Shown: positions 8,597 to 17,252 of the stretch, piece by piece
Position numbering within the stretch: the stretch's first letter is position 1
Layout: the number at the start of each line of letters is the position of its first letter
NCBI GenBank assembly: GCA_020161065.1
Contig: JAIUPH010000011.1
Location: forward strand, 496,001 to 560,000
Direction: 5' to 3'
DNA length: 64,000 bases
From: Pseudomonadota bacterium
GTDB taxonomy: Bacteria; Pseudomonadota; Gammaproteobacteria; Burkholderiales; Burkholderiaceae_C
The notes under the pieces: generated by a model
Databases searched by the model: none
The model's input: only the letters and a program-made list of their open reading frames with translations
What the model was told of the DNA's origin: nothing
Position numbers and translations under genes: made by a program

Positions 8597-9319
8597 ATGG
8601 CCGCCACCCGCCGCATCCTCCTGGTCGAGGACGACGCCCACATCGCCGAACTGCTGGCGCTGCACCTGCGCGACGAAGGCCTGGCGGTGGTGCACTGCGC
8701 GCGCGGCGACGACGGCCTGCGGCAGGCCGAGCGCGGCGGCTGGGACGCGCTGGTGCTCGACCTCATGCTGCCCGGCGTCGACGGCCTGGAGATCTGCCGC
8801 CGCGTGCGCGCGATGACGCGCTACACGCCGATCATCATCGTCAGCGCGCGCGGCAGCGAGGTGCACCGCATCCTCGGCCTGGAGGTCGGCGCCGACGACT
8901 ACCTGGCCAAGCCCTTCTCGGTGCTGGAGCTGGTGGCCCGCGTCAAGGCGCTGCTGCGGCGCGCCGAGGCGCTGGCGCAAAACGCGCGGCTGGACGCCGG
9001 CTGCCTGGCGGTCGGCGGCGTGGCGATCGACCCGCTGGCGCGCGAGGCGCAGCTCGACGGCCGGCGCCTGGACCTGACGCCGCGCGAGTTCGAGCTGCTG
9101 CACTTCTTCGCGCGCCAGCCGGGCAAGGTGTTCTCGCGGCTGGACCTGCTGAACGCCGTGTGGGGCTACCGGCACGAGGGCTACGAGCACACCGTCAACA
9201 CCCACATCAACCGGCTGCGCGCCAAGGTGGAGGCCGACCCGGCGAACCCGCGGCGCATCCTCACCGTCTGGGGCCGCGGCTACAAGTTCGCCGCCGACGC
9301 CGGCGGCCCCGCCGCATGA
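8597..9319 (+). CDS. OmpR/PhoB-family response regulator
   Basis: A 240-residue DNA-binding response regulator. The receiver domain has E11-D12-D13, phospho-acceptor D55 (LVLDLMLPG) and a conserved Lys in YLAKPFS. The C-terminal winged helix (about 140-235) carries LTPREFELL and VNTHINRLRAK, ending in VWGRGYKF. The ATG at 8597, directly before the conserved AATRRILLVEDD, is chosen over an in-frame ATG at 8519 that would add 26 residues of non-conserved sequence. The stop overlaps the kinase start by ATGA, indicating translational coupling. Its position, divergent from the periplasmic methionine-sulfoxide repair operon, suggests control of that operon, as HprR controls MsrPQ in E. coli; this is inference. 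Confidence 0.93.
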   Translation: MAATRRILLVEDDAHIAELLALHLRDEGLAVVHCARGDDGLRQAERGGWDALVLDLMLPGVDGLEICRRVRAMTRYTPIIIVSARGSEVHRILGLEVGADDYLAKPFSVLELVARVKALLRRAEALAQNARLDAGCLAVGGVAIDPLAREAQLDGRRLDLTPREFELLHFFARQPGKVFSRLDLLNAVWGYRHEGYEHTVNTHINRLRAKVEADPANPRRILTVWGRGYKFAADAGGPAA

Positions 9320-10872
9320 CGCTGACGCTGACGCGCAAGCTGTCGCTGGTGTTTGCGCTGCTGCTGCTGGTGTGCAGCGGCAGCAGCGCCTGGCTGCAGC
9401 TGCGCTCCAGCCGCATGCACGAGCTGGAGGTGGCGCAGGCCCTCTCGCGCGAGCTGGCGGCCAGCATCGCGCGCGACACCCAGCTCACCGACGACCAGGG
9501 CCTGATGCCCGGCGCGGTGCGCCGCTTCTTCGGCCAGTTGATGACGGTGAACCCCGCCGTCGAGGTCTACCTCCTCGACCCCGAAGGCCGCATCGCCGGC
9601 CACGCCGCGCCGGCCGGCCGGCTGCGGCGCGAACGCGTCGACCTGGCGCCGCTGCGCCACCTGCTGGCCGGCGAGCGGCTGCCCATCCTCGGCGACGACC
9701 CGCGCAGCGCCGACGGCCGCAAGATCTTCAGCGCCGCGCCGCTGCAGGTGAACGGCCGCGACGTCGGCTTCATCTACGTGGTGCTGATGGGCGAGGCGCA
9801 CGACGCGCTGGCCGCCAGCGGCTCGGCCGGCGCGGTGCTGAAGACGGCGCTGTGGTCGATCGCCCTCGTCGCGCTGCTGTGCCTGGTGGCCGGGCTGGTG
9901 GCCTTCACGCTGATCACGCGGCCGCTGCGCCGCCTGACCGAATCGGTGCGCAGCTTCGCGGTGGCAGGCGGCGGCAGCGGCGCCGGCACCGCGCCGGCGG
10001 CAGCGGCGGCAGCGGCCGCAGCGGCGGCCGCCGCACCGGCCCCCGGCGGCGCCGACGAAATCGCCGTGCTGGACAACGCCTACGGCCAGTTGACGGCGCG
10101 CGTGGCCGAGCAATGGCAGGCGCTGACGCGGCAGGACCAGGAGCGCCGCGAGCTGATCGCCACCGTCTCGCACGACCTGCGCACGCCGCTGGCCTCGCTG
10201 CACGGCTACCTGGAGACGCTGCTGCTGAAGGACGCCGTGCTCGATGACGCGCAACGCCGGCGTTATCTGCAGGTCGCGCTCGACCAGAGCCGGCGCCTGG
10301 GCGCGCTGACGCAAAGCCTGTTCGAATTGGCGCGGCTGGAATACGGCTTCGTGCAGCCGCAGGCCGAGGCCTTCTCGATGGTCGACCTGGTGCAGGACGT
10401 GTTCCAGAAGCACGAGCTGCGCGCCCAGGCGCGCGGCGTGGCGCTGCGCGCCGCGTTCCCGCCGGGGCTGCCGCCGGTGCGCGCCGACCTCGGGCTGATC
10501 GAGCGCGTGCTGGACAACCTGCTCGACAACGCGCTGCGCCACACGCCCGAAGGCGGCAGCGTCGAGGTGGCGCTCAGCTGCGGCGCGCCGGCGGCCGACA
10601 CGCTGCAGGTGAGCATCAGCGACAGCGGCCCCGGCATTGCGCCGGCGCTGCGCGAGGGCCTGTTCCAGCGCCCCTTCACGGTGGGCGGCGCGCGCCGCGG
10701 CGGCGGGCTGGGGCTGCGCATCGTGCACCGCATCCTCGAACTGCACGGCCAGCCGGTCGCGCTGGTCGACCAGCCCGGCCGCGGCGCGTGCCTGCGCTTC
10801 GCGCTGCCGGTGGACGGCCGACTTGAAGCTGCGGCAACCACGCGACCCGGCGCTAGACTCGAAGCACCATGA
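9316..10872 (+). CDS. Membrane sensor histidine kinase with enlarged HAMP connector
   Basis: A 518-residue sensor kinase: TM1 (about 10-27), a periplasmic sensor region (about 30-170), TM2 (about 180-203), HAMP, HisKA with H286 (ATVSHDLRTPL), and HATPase with NLLDNALRHTP, DSGPGIA and GGGLGLRIV. The HAMP connector is odd: between the two amphipathic helices lies a Gly/Ala/Pro insert with a run of about 14 alanines (bases about 9988-10050), longer than the usual ~14-residue loop. ATG overlaps the regulator stop, and its own stop overlaps the next ATG, so the three plus-strand genes form one operon. It presumably senses an envelope signal, perhaps oxidant damage given the msr operon alongside; the ligand is unknown. 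Confidence 0.92.
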   Translation: MTLTLTRKLSLVFALLLLVCSGSSAWLQLRSSRMHELEVAQALSRELAASIARDTQLTDDQGLMPGAVRRFFGQLMTVNPAVEVYLLDPEGRIAGHAAPAGRLRRERVDLAPLRHLLAGERLPILGDDPRSADGRKIFSAAPLQVNGRDVGFIYVVLMGEAHDALAASGSAGAVLKTALWSIALVALLCLVAGLVAFTLITRPLRRLTESVRSFAVAGGGSGAGTAPAAAAAAAAAAAAAPAPGGADEIAVLDNAYGQLTARVAEQWQALTRQDQERRELIATVSHDLRTPLASLHGYLETLLLKDAVLDDAQRRRYLQVALDQSRRLGALTQSLFELARLEYGFVQPQAEAFSMVDLVQDVFQKHELRAQARGVALRAAFPPGLPPVRADLGLIERVLDNLLDNALRHTPEGGSVEVALSCGAPAADTLQVSISDSGPGIAPALREGLFQRPFTVGGARRGGGLGLRIVHRILELHGQPVALVDQPGRGACLRFALPVDGRLEAAATTRPGARLEAP

Positions 10873-11501
10873 GCACCAACTTTCCCGCCGACGTCTACAC
10901 CGAGCCGTCGCCGCTCGACGTCAACACCCTGGCCAACCTGGGGCCGCTGCGCCGCATGGCCGGCATCTGGGAAGGCCAGCGCGGGCTGGACGTCAAGCCC
11001 AAGGCCGACGGCCCGCGCAAGCAGGCCTACGTGGAGCGCATCGAGCTGCAACCGATCGACCCGCAGACCAACGGCCCGCAGCTCTACTACGGGCTGCGCT
11101 ACCACGCGCACATCACCAAGCCCGACCAGGTGAAGACCTACCACGAGCAGGTGGGCTACTGGCTGTGGGAGCCGGCCACCGGCACCGTCGTCCTCACGCT
11201 GACCATCCCGCGCGGCATGACGGCCATGGCCGGCGGCAAGACCACGGCCGACGCCAACGAGTTCGAGCTGGTCGCCACCGAAGGCCTGGCCGACTGGGGC
11301 ATCTGCTCGGCGCCGTTCCTGCTGTACGCCTTCAAGACCACCGAGTTCCGCATCAAGGTGAGCTTCAACGACGACGGCACCTGGCGCTACGAGGAAGACA
11401 CCGTGCTCGCGATCCACGGCCTCAGCGAGCCGTTCCACCACACCGACGTGAACCTGCTGCACAAGGTGGGCGAGCCGACGCCGAATCCGCTGGCGCGGTA
11501 A
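10869..11501 (+). CDS. Nitrobindin-like heme-binding beta-barrel protein (FABP/DUF1794 type)
   Basis: A 210-residue soluble protein. It contains LRRMAGIWEGQRG near residue 30, a version of the GxWxG opening motif of nitrobindin/FABP-like barrels, followed by alternating beta-type segments (YHEQVGYWLWEP, TGTVVLTLTIPRG, FELVATEG, FRIKVSFNDDGTWRYEEDTVL) and a His near the C-terminus. No signal peptide is visible, so it is probably cytoplasmic. Some family members bind heme and react with NO or peroxynitrite; that chemistry is not demonstrated by the sequence. It is translationally coupled to the kinase gene (ATGA overlap) and would fit an oxidative or nitrosative stress operon with the msr genes opposite. 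Confidence 0.75.
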   Translation: MSTNFPADVYTEPSPLDVNTLANLGPLRRMAGIWEGQRGLDVKPKADGPRKQAYVERIELQPIDPQTNGPQLYYGLRYHAHITKPDQVKTYHEQVGYWLWEPATGTVVLTLTIPRGMTAMAGGKTTADANEFELVATEGLADWGICSAPFLLYAFKTTEFRIKVSFNDDGTWRYEEDTVLAIHGLSEPFHHTDVNLLHKVGEPTPNPLAR

Positions 11502-11532
11502 GGGGGCGAGCCCAAGCGACGACGGCGCCCGC

Positions 11533-12429
11533 TCAGGCGGAGATGCCGACGGTGAGCGTGGCAACGAAGCCGTCGGCGACGCTGCCGGTGACGGTCGCCA
11601 ACTGCAGCGCCGCGCTGTCGTTGCCGAACACGTTGTCGCTGGCCAGTGAAACTCCCTTGAAGGCCGAGGCGCTGGACGCGTAGCCGCTGGCGCCGGCGTA
11701 GACGGTGCTGCAGGCGGCGGACGGCAAGGCGATCTGCGAGGTCTTGACGGCGTTGACCCCGGTCGAGGCCACGCCCAGGCTTGGATACACCTCGAAGTGG
11801 ATGTGCGGCCAGCGGCCGCTGTAGCAGCCGGGAAAGATCGTCGTGAAGCTGACGGCGCCCAGGCTGTCGCTCACCTGGACGCCGCGCAGGTAGTTCTGCA
11901 GCGGCAGCGTGTACAGCGAGTACTTGCCGTCCTGGTCGCAATGCCACACGTAGACGGCGTAGCCATTCAACGTCGTGCACACCGCTGCCGTGTTGACGAG
12001 GTTGAGGGTGAGGGTCAGCGGCACGCCGGCCGCCGTGCCGGAGGCGCTGCCGAAGCTGCTGCGGATGTCGCGACGCACGATGCCGGACAGCGCCAGCGCG
12101 TTGACGACGTGCCCGTTGCTCGAGTTGGTGCCATCGGCGGGATAGGGGCCGCCGGTTTCGCTCGGGATGGTCGAACAGCCGCTCGGCGAGGGGCTGGGGG
12201 ACGGCGCAGGAGATGGTGCAGGCGACGGCGAAGGCGAAGGGCTGGGCGCGCTCGGCGGGCCGGACATGCCGGGCCGCGGGGCTGCGGTGAGTGCACCGCT
12301 GACCACGGGAAGTCCGGTGGCCGCCGCGAAGCCGGCCAGGGTGCGAAGCGCGCGGCGGCGGCGTTCGAGGGCAGCGATCCGGTCGAGGTCGGCCTTCAAG
12401 CCTTCGTGGGGGTGCTCGTCGTGGTGCAT
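11533..12429 (-). CDS. Exported intradiol ring-cleavage dioxygenase-like protein
   Basis: A 298-residue protein related to catechol/protocatechuate intradiol dioxygenases, which use non-heme Fe(III). The N-terminus has a basic cluster (RRRRALRTLAGFAAATG) resembling a Tat signal, then a Pro-Ser repeat linker of about 25 residues. The catalytic barrel follows: ETGGPYPADG, VWHCDQDGKYSLY (first Tyr ligand), YLRGVQV, TIFPGCYSGRWPHIHFEVY (second Tyr and both His ligands). All four iron ligands appear present. The ATG at 12429 is chosen because AGGAA lies just upstream; an ATG 45 bases earlier lacks this. No aromatic-degradation genes adjoin it, so the substrate is unknown. Extracytoplasmic location is inferred. 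Confidence 0.85.
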   Translation of the reverse strand: MHHDEHPHEGLKADLDRIAALERRRRALRTLAGFAAATGLPVVSGALTAAPRPGMSGPPSAPSPSPSPSPAPSPAPSPSPSPSGCSTIPSETGGPYPADGTNSSNGHVVNALALSGIVRRDIRSSFGSASGTAAGVPLTLTLNLVNTAAVCTTLNGYAVYVWHCDQDGKYSLYTLPLQNYLRGVQVSDSLGAVSFTTIFPGCYSGRWPHIHFEVYPSLGVASTGVNAVKTSQIALPSAACSTVYAGASGYASSASAFKGVSLASDNVFGNDSAALQLATVTGSVADGFVATLTVGISA

Positions 12430-12577
12430 GAGGGGTTCCTGTGGCGGGTCGTCCGCAGGAGCCATCGTCGGCACGCCGAATGTCAGCGGTGTATGGGCTT
12501 CGTCTCCAGGTCGACACAGTCTTCGTCACGGCCTTCGGCGCGCCGTTTGCCGTCGTCGCACCTTGAAACAATGACCC

Positions 12578-13612
12578 TCAAGGCAGGTTCTCCCGAAGAA
12601 TCACCTGGCTGCGCGTGGCTTCGACGCCGGACAAGGCGTCGCGCCCATCGCGCAGGTTCGCAAAGATGCGCACGCAGTTCATCACCGCGGACTGCGGACT
12701 CTGGTTGATCACCGCGTCCATCGTGCCGTCGACCAGCAGCGCCCGGGTGTCCGGCGTCAGGCCGTGGCCGATGAAGACGACGCGCCGCTGCAGGTTGCTT
12801 TCTCGCAAGGCGCGTCCGATGCCTTCGGCGCCGCTGCCGATGTTGTAGATCGCCGCCAGGTCGGGGTGCTGCTCGAGCAGCGCGCGCGTCTGGCGGTAGT
12901 TGGTGCGCTCGTCGTCGTAGCCCTCGCGCAGGCCGACGATCTGCATCTGCGGGTACTGCTCGGCGAACAGCTGCAGGAAGCCGGCCTCGCGATCCATGTG
13001 CGCGTGGTAGCTGAGCGAGCCGGCGATCATCACCACCTTCGCGCGCTGGGTCGCGCCGACGAAGCGCGCGATCAGATAGGCCGCGGTGCGCCCGGCCGCG
13101 CGGTTGTCGAGCCCGACATAGCCGACGCAGCGCGAGTTCGGCAGGTCCGACACCAGTGCCACGGCCGGCACGCCATGCTCGGCCAAGGCGTGCACGGCCG
13201 CGCGCACTTCCGGGTGCTCGAGTGCCATGAAGGCCACGCCGCCGCAACCGCGTCCGCGGCGACGCAGCGCCTGCGCCAGCGAGCGCGGGTCGAAGCTGGG
13301 CACGAAGGCGACGCGACAGCGCACGTTCAACGGCGCCCAGTCGTCGTCCGAGTACTGCACGCGGTCGCCGAGCATGCGCAGGTAGCGGCTGCCGCCCGCC
13401 GGCAGCACGAACAACACCGGCAACGGCCGCTGGGACAGCAGCGCCCGCAACTCGGCGCGCGGCAGGTAGTGCAATTCATCGGCGGCGCGCAGCACGCGCT
13501 CGGCCGTGGCGGCGCGTACGCCGCTGCGGCGATGCAGCACGCGGTCGACCGTGGCCGTGGACACGCCGGCGCGCGACGCCACGTCGTTGACGTTCGGCAA
13601 GCTGCGTTTCAT
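12578..13612 (-). CDS. LacI-family transcriptional regulator
   Basis: A 344-residue repressor-type regulator. Residues 1-60 form the LacI helix-turn-helix and hinge (NVNDVASRAGVSTATVDRVLHRR). The rest is a periplasmic-binding-protein-like effector domain with the usual endings FIGHGLTPDTRALL and GTMDAVINQSPQ. The chosen ATG at 13612 has GGGAG five bases upstream; an in-frame ATG 33 bases earlier has no good site. It is divergent from the TRAP transporter operon that continues into the RuBisCO-like and DUF1537 kinase genes. A local regulator responding to the imported compound or an intermediate is the natural reading, but the effector is not known. Confidence 0.92.
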   Translation of the reverse strand: MKRSLPNVNDVASRAGVSTATVDRVLHRRSGVRAATAERVLRAADELHYLPRAELRALLSQRPLPVLFVLPAGGSRYLRMLGDRVQYSDDDWAPLNVRCRVAFVPSFDPRSLAQALRRRGRGCGGVAFMALEHPEVRAAVHALAEHGVPAVALVSDLPNSRCVGYVGLDNRAAGRTAAYLIARFVGATQRAKVVMIAGSLSYHAHMDREAGFLQLFAEQYPQMQIVGLREGYDDERTNYRQTRALLEQHPDLAAIYNIGSGAEGIGRALRESNLQRRVVFIGHGLTPDTRALLVDGTMDAVINQSPQSAVMNCVRIFANLRDGRDALSGVEATRSQVILRENLP

Positions 13613-13663
13613 CGGCGCTCCCGCTGGGGCGGACGGCTCCATCAAAAGCCATCATCGAGCGCA

Positions 13664-13693
13664 TTGTGTCGCGGCGTGCCGTCCGCCTATCGT
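13664..13693 (+). promoter_or_regulatory. Candidate sigma-70 promoter for the TRAP operon
   Basis: TTGTGT (13664-13669) and TATCGT (13688-13693) are separated by 18 bases in the gap between the LacI gene and the divergent TRAP operon. A strong ribosome binding site (AAGGAG) follows before the dctP-like ATG at 13743. Both boxes are imperfect, so this is a weak call. Confidence 0.3.
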
Positions 13694-13742
13694 CAACTTG
13701 CCGGGCGCTCGAACCCGCACCCTGACCGACAAGGAGACTGAA

Positions 13743-14783
13743 ATGACGCAACCGACCTGCGTGACGCGCCGCAGCCTGCTGCGCGGCCTGTCCGCATTGC
13801 CTGCCGCCGGGATTGCCGGCATCGCCGGCAGCTGGCCGCGGCTGGCCCATGCGGCGCCCGAGTTCAGTTGGAAGTACGGCAACAACCTGCCCGTCACGCA
13901 CCCGCTCAACGTGCGGGCGCAGGAGGTGGCCGCGCGCATCGCCGCGGAGAGCAAGGGCCGCATGGAGATCAAGGTGTTTCCGAACAACCAACTGGGCGGC
14001 GACACCGACATGGTGTCGCAGGTACGCTCGGGCGGCTTGGAGATCTTCAATCCGGGCACGATGGTCATTGCGACGCTGGCGCCGATCAGCGCCATCACCG
14101 CGGTCGGCTTCGCGTTCTCGAACTACGACCAGGTCTGGAAGGCCGTCGACGGCAAGCTGGGCGACCACGTTCGCGCCGCGTTCGCGAAGGTCGGCCTGCA
14201 TACGTTCGAGAAGATGTGGGACAACGGCTTTCGCCAGATCACCTCCAGCACCAAGCCGGTGGCGAGCGCGGCGGAGATGGCCGGCATGAAGATCCGGGTG
14301 CCGGTCAGCCCGATGGGCATCTCGATGTTCAAGGCCTTGTTGGCCGCGCCGGCCAGCCTGCAGTTCAGCGAGGTCTATTCCGCACTGCAGACCAAGGTGG
14401 TCGATGCCCAGGAGAACCCGCTGGCGATCATTCAGACCGCCAAGCTCTACGAGGTGCAGAAGTTCTGCTCGATGACCAACCACAGTTGGGACGGCTATCA
14501 CATCGTCGTCAACGGACGGGCATGGCGCGGGCTGCCGGACGACCTGAAGGCCATCGTCTCGCGCGCCTTCAACGACGGCGCGCTGCAGCAACGCGACGAC
14601 CTGCGCAAGCTCAACGCATCGCTGCAAGCCGACCTGGCCTCGAAAGGCATGAGCTTCAACGCGCCGGCGTCCGACAGCTTCCGCGCGCAGTTGCAGAAGG
14701 CGGGCTACTACGCCGAGTGGAAGGAAAAGTTCGGCGCCGAGGCCTGGGCCCTGCTCGAAGCGACCGCCGGCAAGGTGTCGTGA
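13743..14783 (+). CDS. TRAP transporter solute-binding protein (DctP family)
   Basis: The 346-residue periplasmic receptor of a tripartite ATP-independent transporter, which captures organic acids and hands them to the membrane subunits. A Tat-type leader is evident (TRRSLLRGLSALPAAG, ending in LAHAAPEF, about residue 39). The mature part has DctP features: NQLGGDTDMVSQVRSGGLE, the conserved Arg in AGMKIRVP, and VDAQENPLAII. The ATG has AAGGAG upstream. The fused permease begins two bases after its stop, so the subunits are coupled. With the sugar-acid genes downstream, the likely ligand is a hydroxylated carboxylate such as an apionate-like acid; that specificity is inference. Confidence 0.94.
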   Translation: MTQPTCVTRRSLLRGLSALPAAGIAGIAGSWPRLAHAAPEFSWKYGNNLPVTHPLNVRAQEVAARIAAESKGRMEIKVFPNNQLGGDTDMVSQVRSGGLEIFNPGTMVIATLAPISAITAVGFAFSNYDQVWKAVDGKLGDHVRAAFAKVGLHTFEKMWDNGFRQITSSTKPVASAAEMAGMKIRVPVSPMGISMFKALLAAPASLQFSEVYSALQTKVVDAQENPLAIIQTAKLYEVQKFCSMTNHSWDGYHIVVNGRAWRGLPDDLKAIVSRAFNDGALQQRDDLRKLNASLQADLASKGMSFNAPASDSFRAQLQKAGYYAEWKEKFGAEAWALLEATAGKVS

Positions 14784-14784
14784 C

Positions 14785-16674
14785 ATGAACGTGGGCCGCG
14801 CCGAGGCGAGCGATCTGCCCTTCCCTGGCGCGGCCGCCGGAAGCTGGCCAAGCGTGCTGGCCGGCATCGACCGCTGGGTGGGCATCGTGACCGAAGTTCC
14901 GGTCGCGATGCTCGTGCTGGCCGACATCGTCGTGCTGTTCGTCGGCGTGGTGGCGCGGTACCTGTTCCACGCGCCCATCGTCTGGTCCGACGAGCTGGCA
15001 AGCATCATCTTCCTGTGGATGTCGATGCTGGGCGCGGTGGTCGCGCTGCGCCGCGGCGAGCACATGCGCATGACGGCCTTCGTCGCCAAGGCGTCGCCCG
15101 AACGCCGCGCCTTCCTCGACGTGCTCGCCATCGCGGCGCCGTTGGCGTTCTTGCTGTTGATCGCGCACCCGGCCTTCGACTACGCGGTCGAGGAAGCGGT
15201 CATCGTGACGCCGGCGCTCGAGATCAGCAATGCCTGGCGTGCGTCGGCGCTGCCGGTCGGCGTCGGCTTGATGCTGCTGGTGAGCCTGCTTCGGCTGCTG
15301 CGAACGGGCTCGCCGGCGCGCGCGGCCAAGGCCGTTGCGCTCGTCGCGGCGCTTTGCGCGGCGTTCTGGCTGCTCGGTCCGCTGCTGCTGCCGCTGGGCA
15401 AGTGGAACCTGGTCATCTTCTTCGCCGGCGTGGTGGGCGCCTGCGTGCTCGCCGGCGTGCCGATCGCCTTCTCGTTCGCACTGGCGACCTTCGGCTTCCT
15501 GGCGCTGACGACGAAGACGCCGCTGCTGGTGCTGGTGGGGCGCATGGACGAGGGCATGTCGCACCTGATCCTGCTGGCGGTGCCGCTGTTCGTGTTCCTC
15601 GGCATGCTGATCGAGATGACCGGCATGGCGCGCGCGATGGTGCAGTTCCTCGCCAGCCTGCTCGGGCACGTGCGCGGCGGCCTCAACTACGTCCTCATCG
15701 GCGGCATGTATCTCGTGTCAGGGATCTCCGGCTCGAAGGCCGCCGACATGGCCGCCATTGCGCCCGTGCTGTTCCCCGAGATGAAGAAAAGAGGCGCGAA
15801 GCCCGGCGACCTGGTGGCGCTGCTGTCGACCACCGGCGCGCAGACCGAAACCATCCCGCCGTCGATCGTGCTGATCACGATCGGCTCGGTCACCGGCGTG
15901 TCGATCGCTGCGCTGTTCACGGGCGGAATGCTGCCGGGCGTCGTGCTGGGCATCGCGCTGTGCGCGGTGGTCTGGTGGCGCTACCGCGAAGAGGACCTGA
16001 CCGGCGTGACGCGCGCCAGCGGCCGGGCCATCTGGCGAGCCTTGGTCTACGCCGCGCCCGCAGTCGCGCTGCCCTTCGTCATCCGCGCCGCGGTGGTGGA
16101 AGGGGTCGCCACGGCGACCGAAGTCTCGACGATCGGCATCGCCTACTCGGGCCTTGCCGGCTTGTTGATCTACCGGCAGTTCGACTGCAAGCGGCTGCTG
16201 CCGATGCTGATCGACACCGCCGTGCTGTCGGGCGCCATCATCTTCATCATCGGCGCCGCCACCGGGATGGCCTGGGCGCTGACGCAGTCGGGCTTCGCGC
16301 AGGACCTGGCAGCGGCGATGAAGGCCGTACCCGGCGGCGCCGCCGGCTTCATGGCCGTCTCGATCGTGGCGTTCGTCGTGCTGGGCAGCGTGCTCGAAGG
16401 CATTCCGGCGATCGTGCTGTTCGGTCCGCTGATGTTCCCGATCGCGCGCGCCGTCGGCATCCACGAGGTGCACTACGCGATGGTCGTCGTGCTGGCCATG
16501 GGCCTGGGCCTGTTTGCGCCGCCGTTCGGCGTCGGCTACTACGCCGCGTGCGCCATCGGCCGGGTCGATCCGGTCGAAGGCATGCGGCCGATCGGCGGTT
16601 ACCTGGTCGCGCTGGCGATCGGCCTGGTCGCCGTCGCCGCGGTGCCCTGGTTTTCGACCGGCTTTCTCAAATAG
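14785..16674 (+). CDS. TRAP transporter fused small and large permease (DctQM)
   Basis: A 629-residue inner-membrane protein that joins the 4-helix DctQ subunit (about residues 30-180, with LFHAPIVWSDELA and a GEHMRM motif) to the 12-helix DctM subunit (about 205-629). DctM motifs include VGVVARYL, LLAVPLFVFLGMLIE, SGSKAADMAAIAP, TTGAQTETIPPS and GLGLFAPPFGVGYY. It couples solute uptake to the sodium or proton gradient together with the upstream binding protein. It starts two bases after dctP. Downstream genes follow closely on the same strand, supporting a transport-plus-catabolism operon. Fusion of Q and M is common and not odd in itself. Confidence 0.94.
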   Translation: MNVGRAEASDLPFPGAAAGSWPSVLAGIDRWVGIVTEVPVAMLVLADIVVLFVGVVARYLFHAPIVWSDELASIIFLWMSMLGAVVALRRGEHMRMTAFVAKASPERRAFLDVLAIAAPLAFLLLIAHPAFDYAVEEAVIVTPALEISNAWRASALPVGVGLMLLVSLLRLLRTGSPARAAKAVALVAALCAAFWLLGPLLLPLGKWNLVIFFAGVVGACVLAGVPIAFSFALATFGFLALTTKTPLLVLVGRMDEGMSHLILLAVPLFVFLGMLIEMTGMARAMVQFLASLLGHVRGGLNYVLIGGMYLVSGISGSKAADMAAIAPVLFPEMKKRGAKPGDLVALLSTTGAQTETIPPSIVLITIGSVTGVSIAALFTGGMLPGVVLGIALCAVVWWRYREEDLTGVTRASGRAIWRALVYAAPAVALPFVIRAAVVEGVATATEVSTIGIAYSGLAGLLIYRQFDCKRLLPMLIDTAVLSGAIIFIIGAATGMAWALTQSGFAQDLAAAMKAVPGGAAGFMAVSIVAFVVLGSVLEGIPAIVLFGPLMFPIARAVGIHEVHYAMVVVLAMGLGLFAPPFGVGYYAACAIGRVDPVEGMRPIGGYLVALAIGLVAVAAVPWFSTGFLK

Positions 16675-16696
16675 CAGCCGCATTCAAGAGGATGGC

Positions 16697-17242
16697 ATGA
16701 GCAGATTCTTCGGCGAGATCCGCCAGGTGGCGTACCTCGTGCCCGACATCGAGGCGGCGATGGACTACTGGTCGCGGGTGCTCGGCGTCGGACCGTGGTA
16801 CTACAACGCCAAGGTGCCGATCCGCAACTACACCTACCGCGGCGAGCGCTACGAACCGCACAACTCGGTGGCGTTGGCCAATGCCGGCGGCCTGCAGCTC
16901 GAACTGCTGCAGACGCGCAACGACGTGCCGTCGATGTACCGCGACTTCATGCGTGCAGGCCATGCCGGCGCGCAGCACGTCGCCTACTGGACCGAAGCCT
17001 TCGATGCCGACCTGCAGCGCGCCGAGGCCGCCGGCTTCACCGTGTGCATGAGCGGCGAAGTGGGCGAGAACGGCCGCTTCGTCTACTTCGACGACCGCGC
17101 CGGCGGCCCTCCGGGCACGACGATCGAGTTGTCGGAAGTCGCCGGGCCGAAGGGCCGCCTGTTCAAGCTGATCCGCGAGGCCGCGCAAGGCTGGGACGGC
17201 GAGGACCCGGTGCGCCCCTTCCCCGACCTGGGCAAGCTGTGA
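16697..17242 (+). CDS. VOC-superfamily protein (glyoxalase/epimerase fold)
   Basis: A 181-residue vicinal-oxygen-chelate protein with two beta-alpha-beta-beta-beta repeats. It opens with IRQVAYLVPDIEAAMDYW; the position that is often a metal-binding His is Gln here. A second-repeat His lies in GAQHVAYWTEAFDADLQ, and a Glu in GTTIELSEV could be another ligand. VOC enzymes include glyoxalases, epimerases and lyases, so the reaction cannot be read from sequence. Its place between the TRAP permease and the RuBisCO-like gene suggests it acts on the imported acid or an early intermediate, possibly an isomerisation that other apionate-type pathways assign to a dehydrogenase. ATG at 16697 follows AGAGG. 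Confidence 0.82.
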   Translation: MSRFFGEIRQVAYLVPDIEAAMDYWSRVLGVGPWYYNAKVPIRNYTYRGERYEPHNSVALANAGGLQLELLQTRNDVPSMYRDFMRAGHAGAQHVAYWTEAFDADLQRAEAAGFTVCMSGEVGENGRFVYFDDRAGGPPGTTIELSEVAGPKGRLFKLIREAAQGWDGEDPVRPFPDLGKL

Positions 17243-17252
17243 GCCGGTGGTC

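Noticed and set aside
9280-10746. Long minus-strand frame opposite the sensor kinase
   Set aside because: His/Gln/Arg-rich with no motifs; the plus-strand kinase frame has every HisKA and HATPase box.
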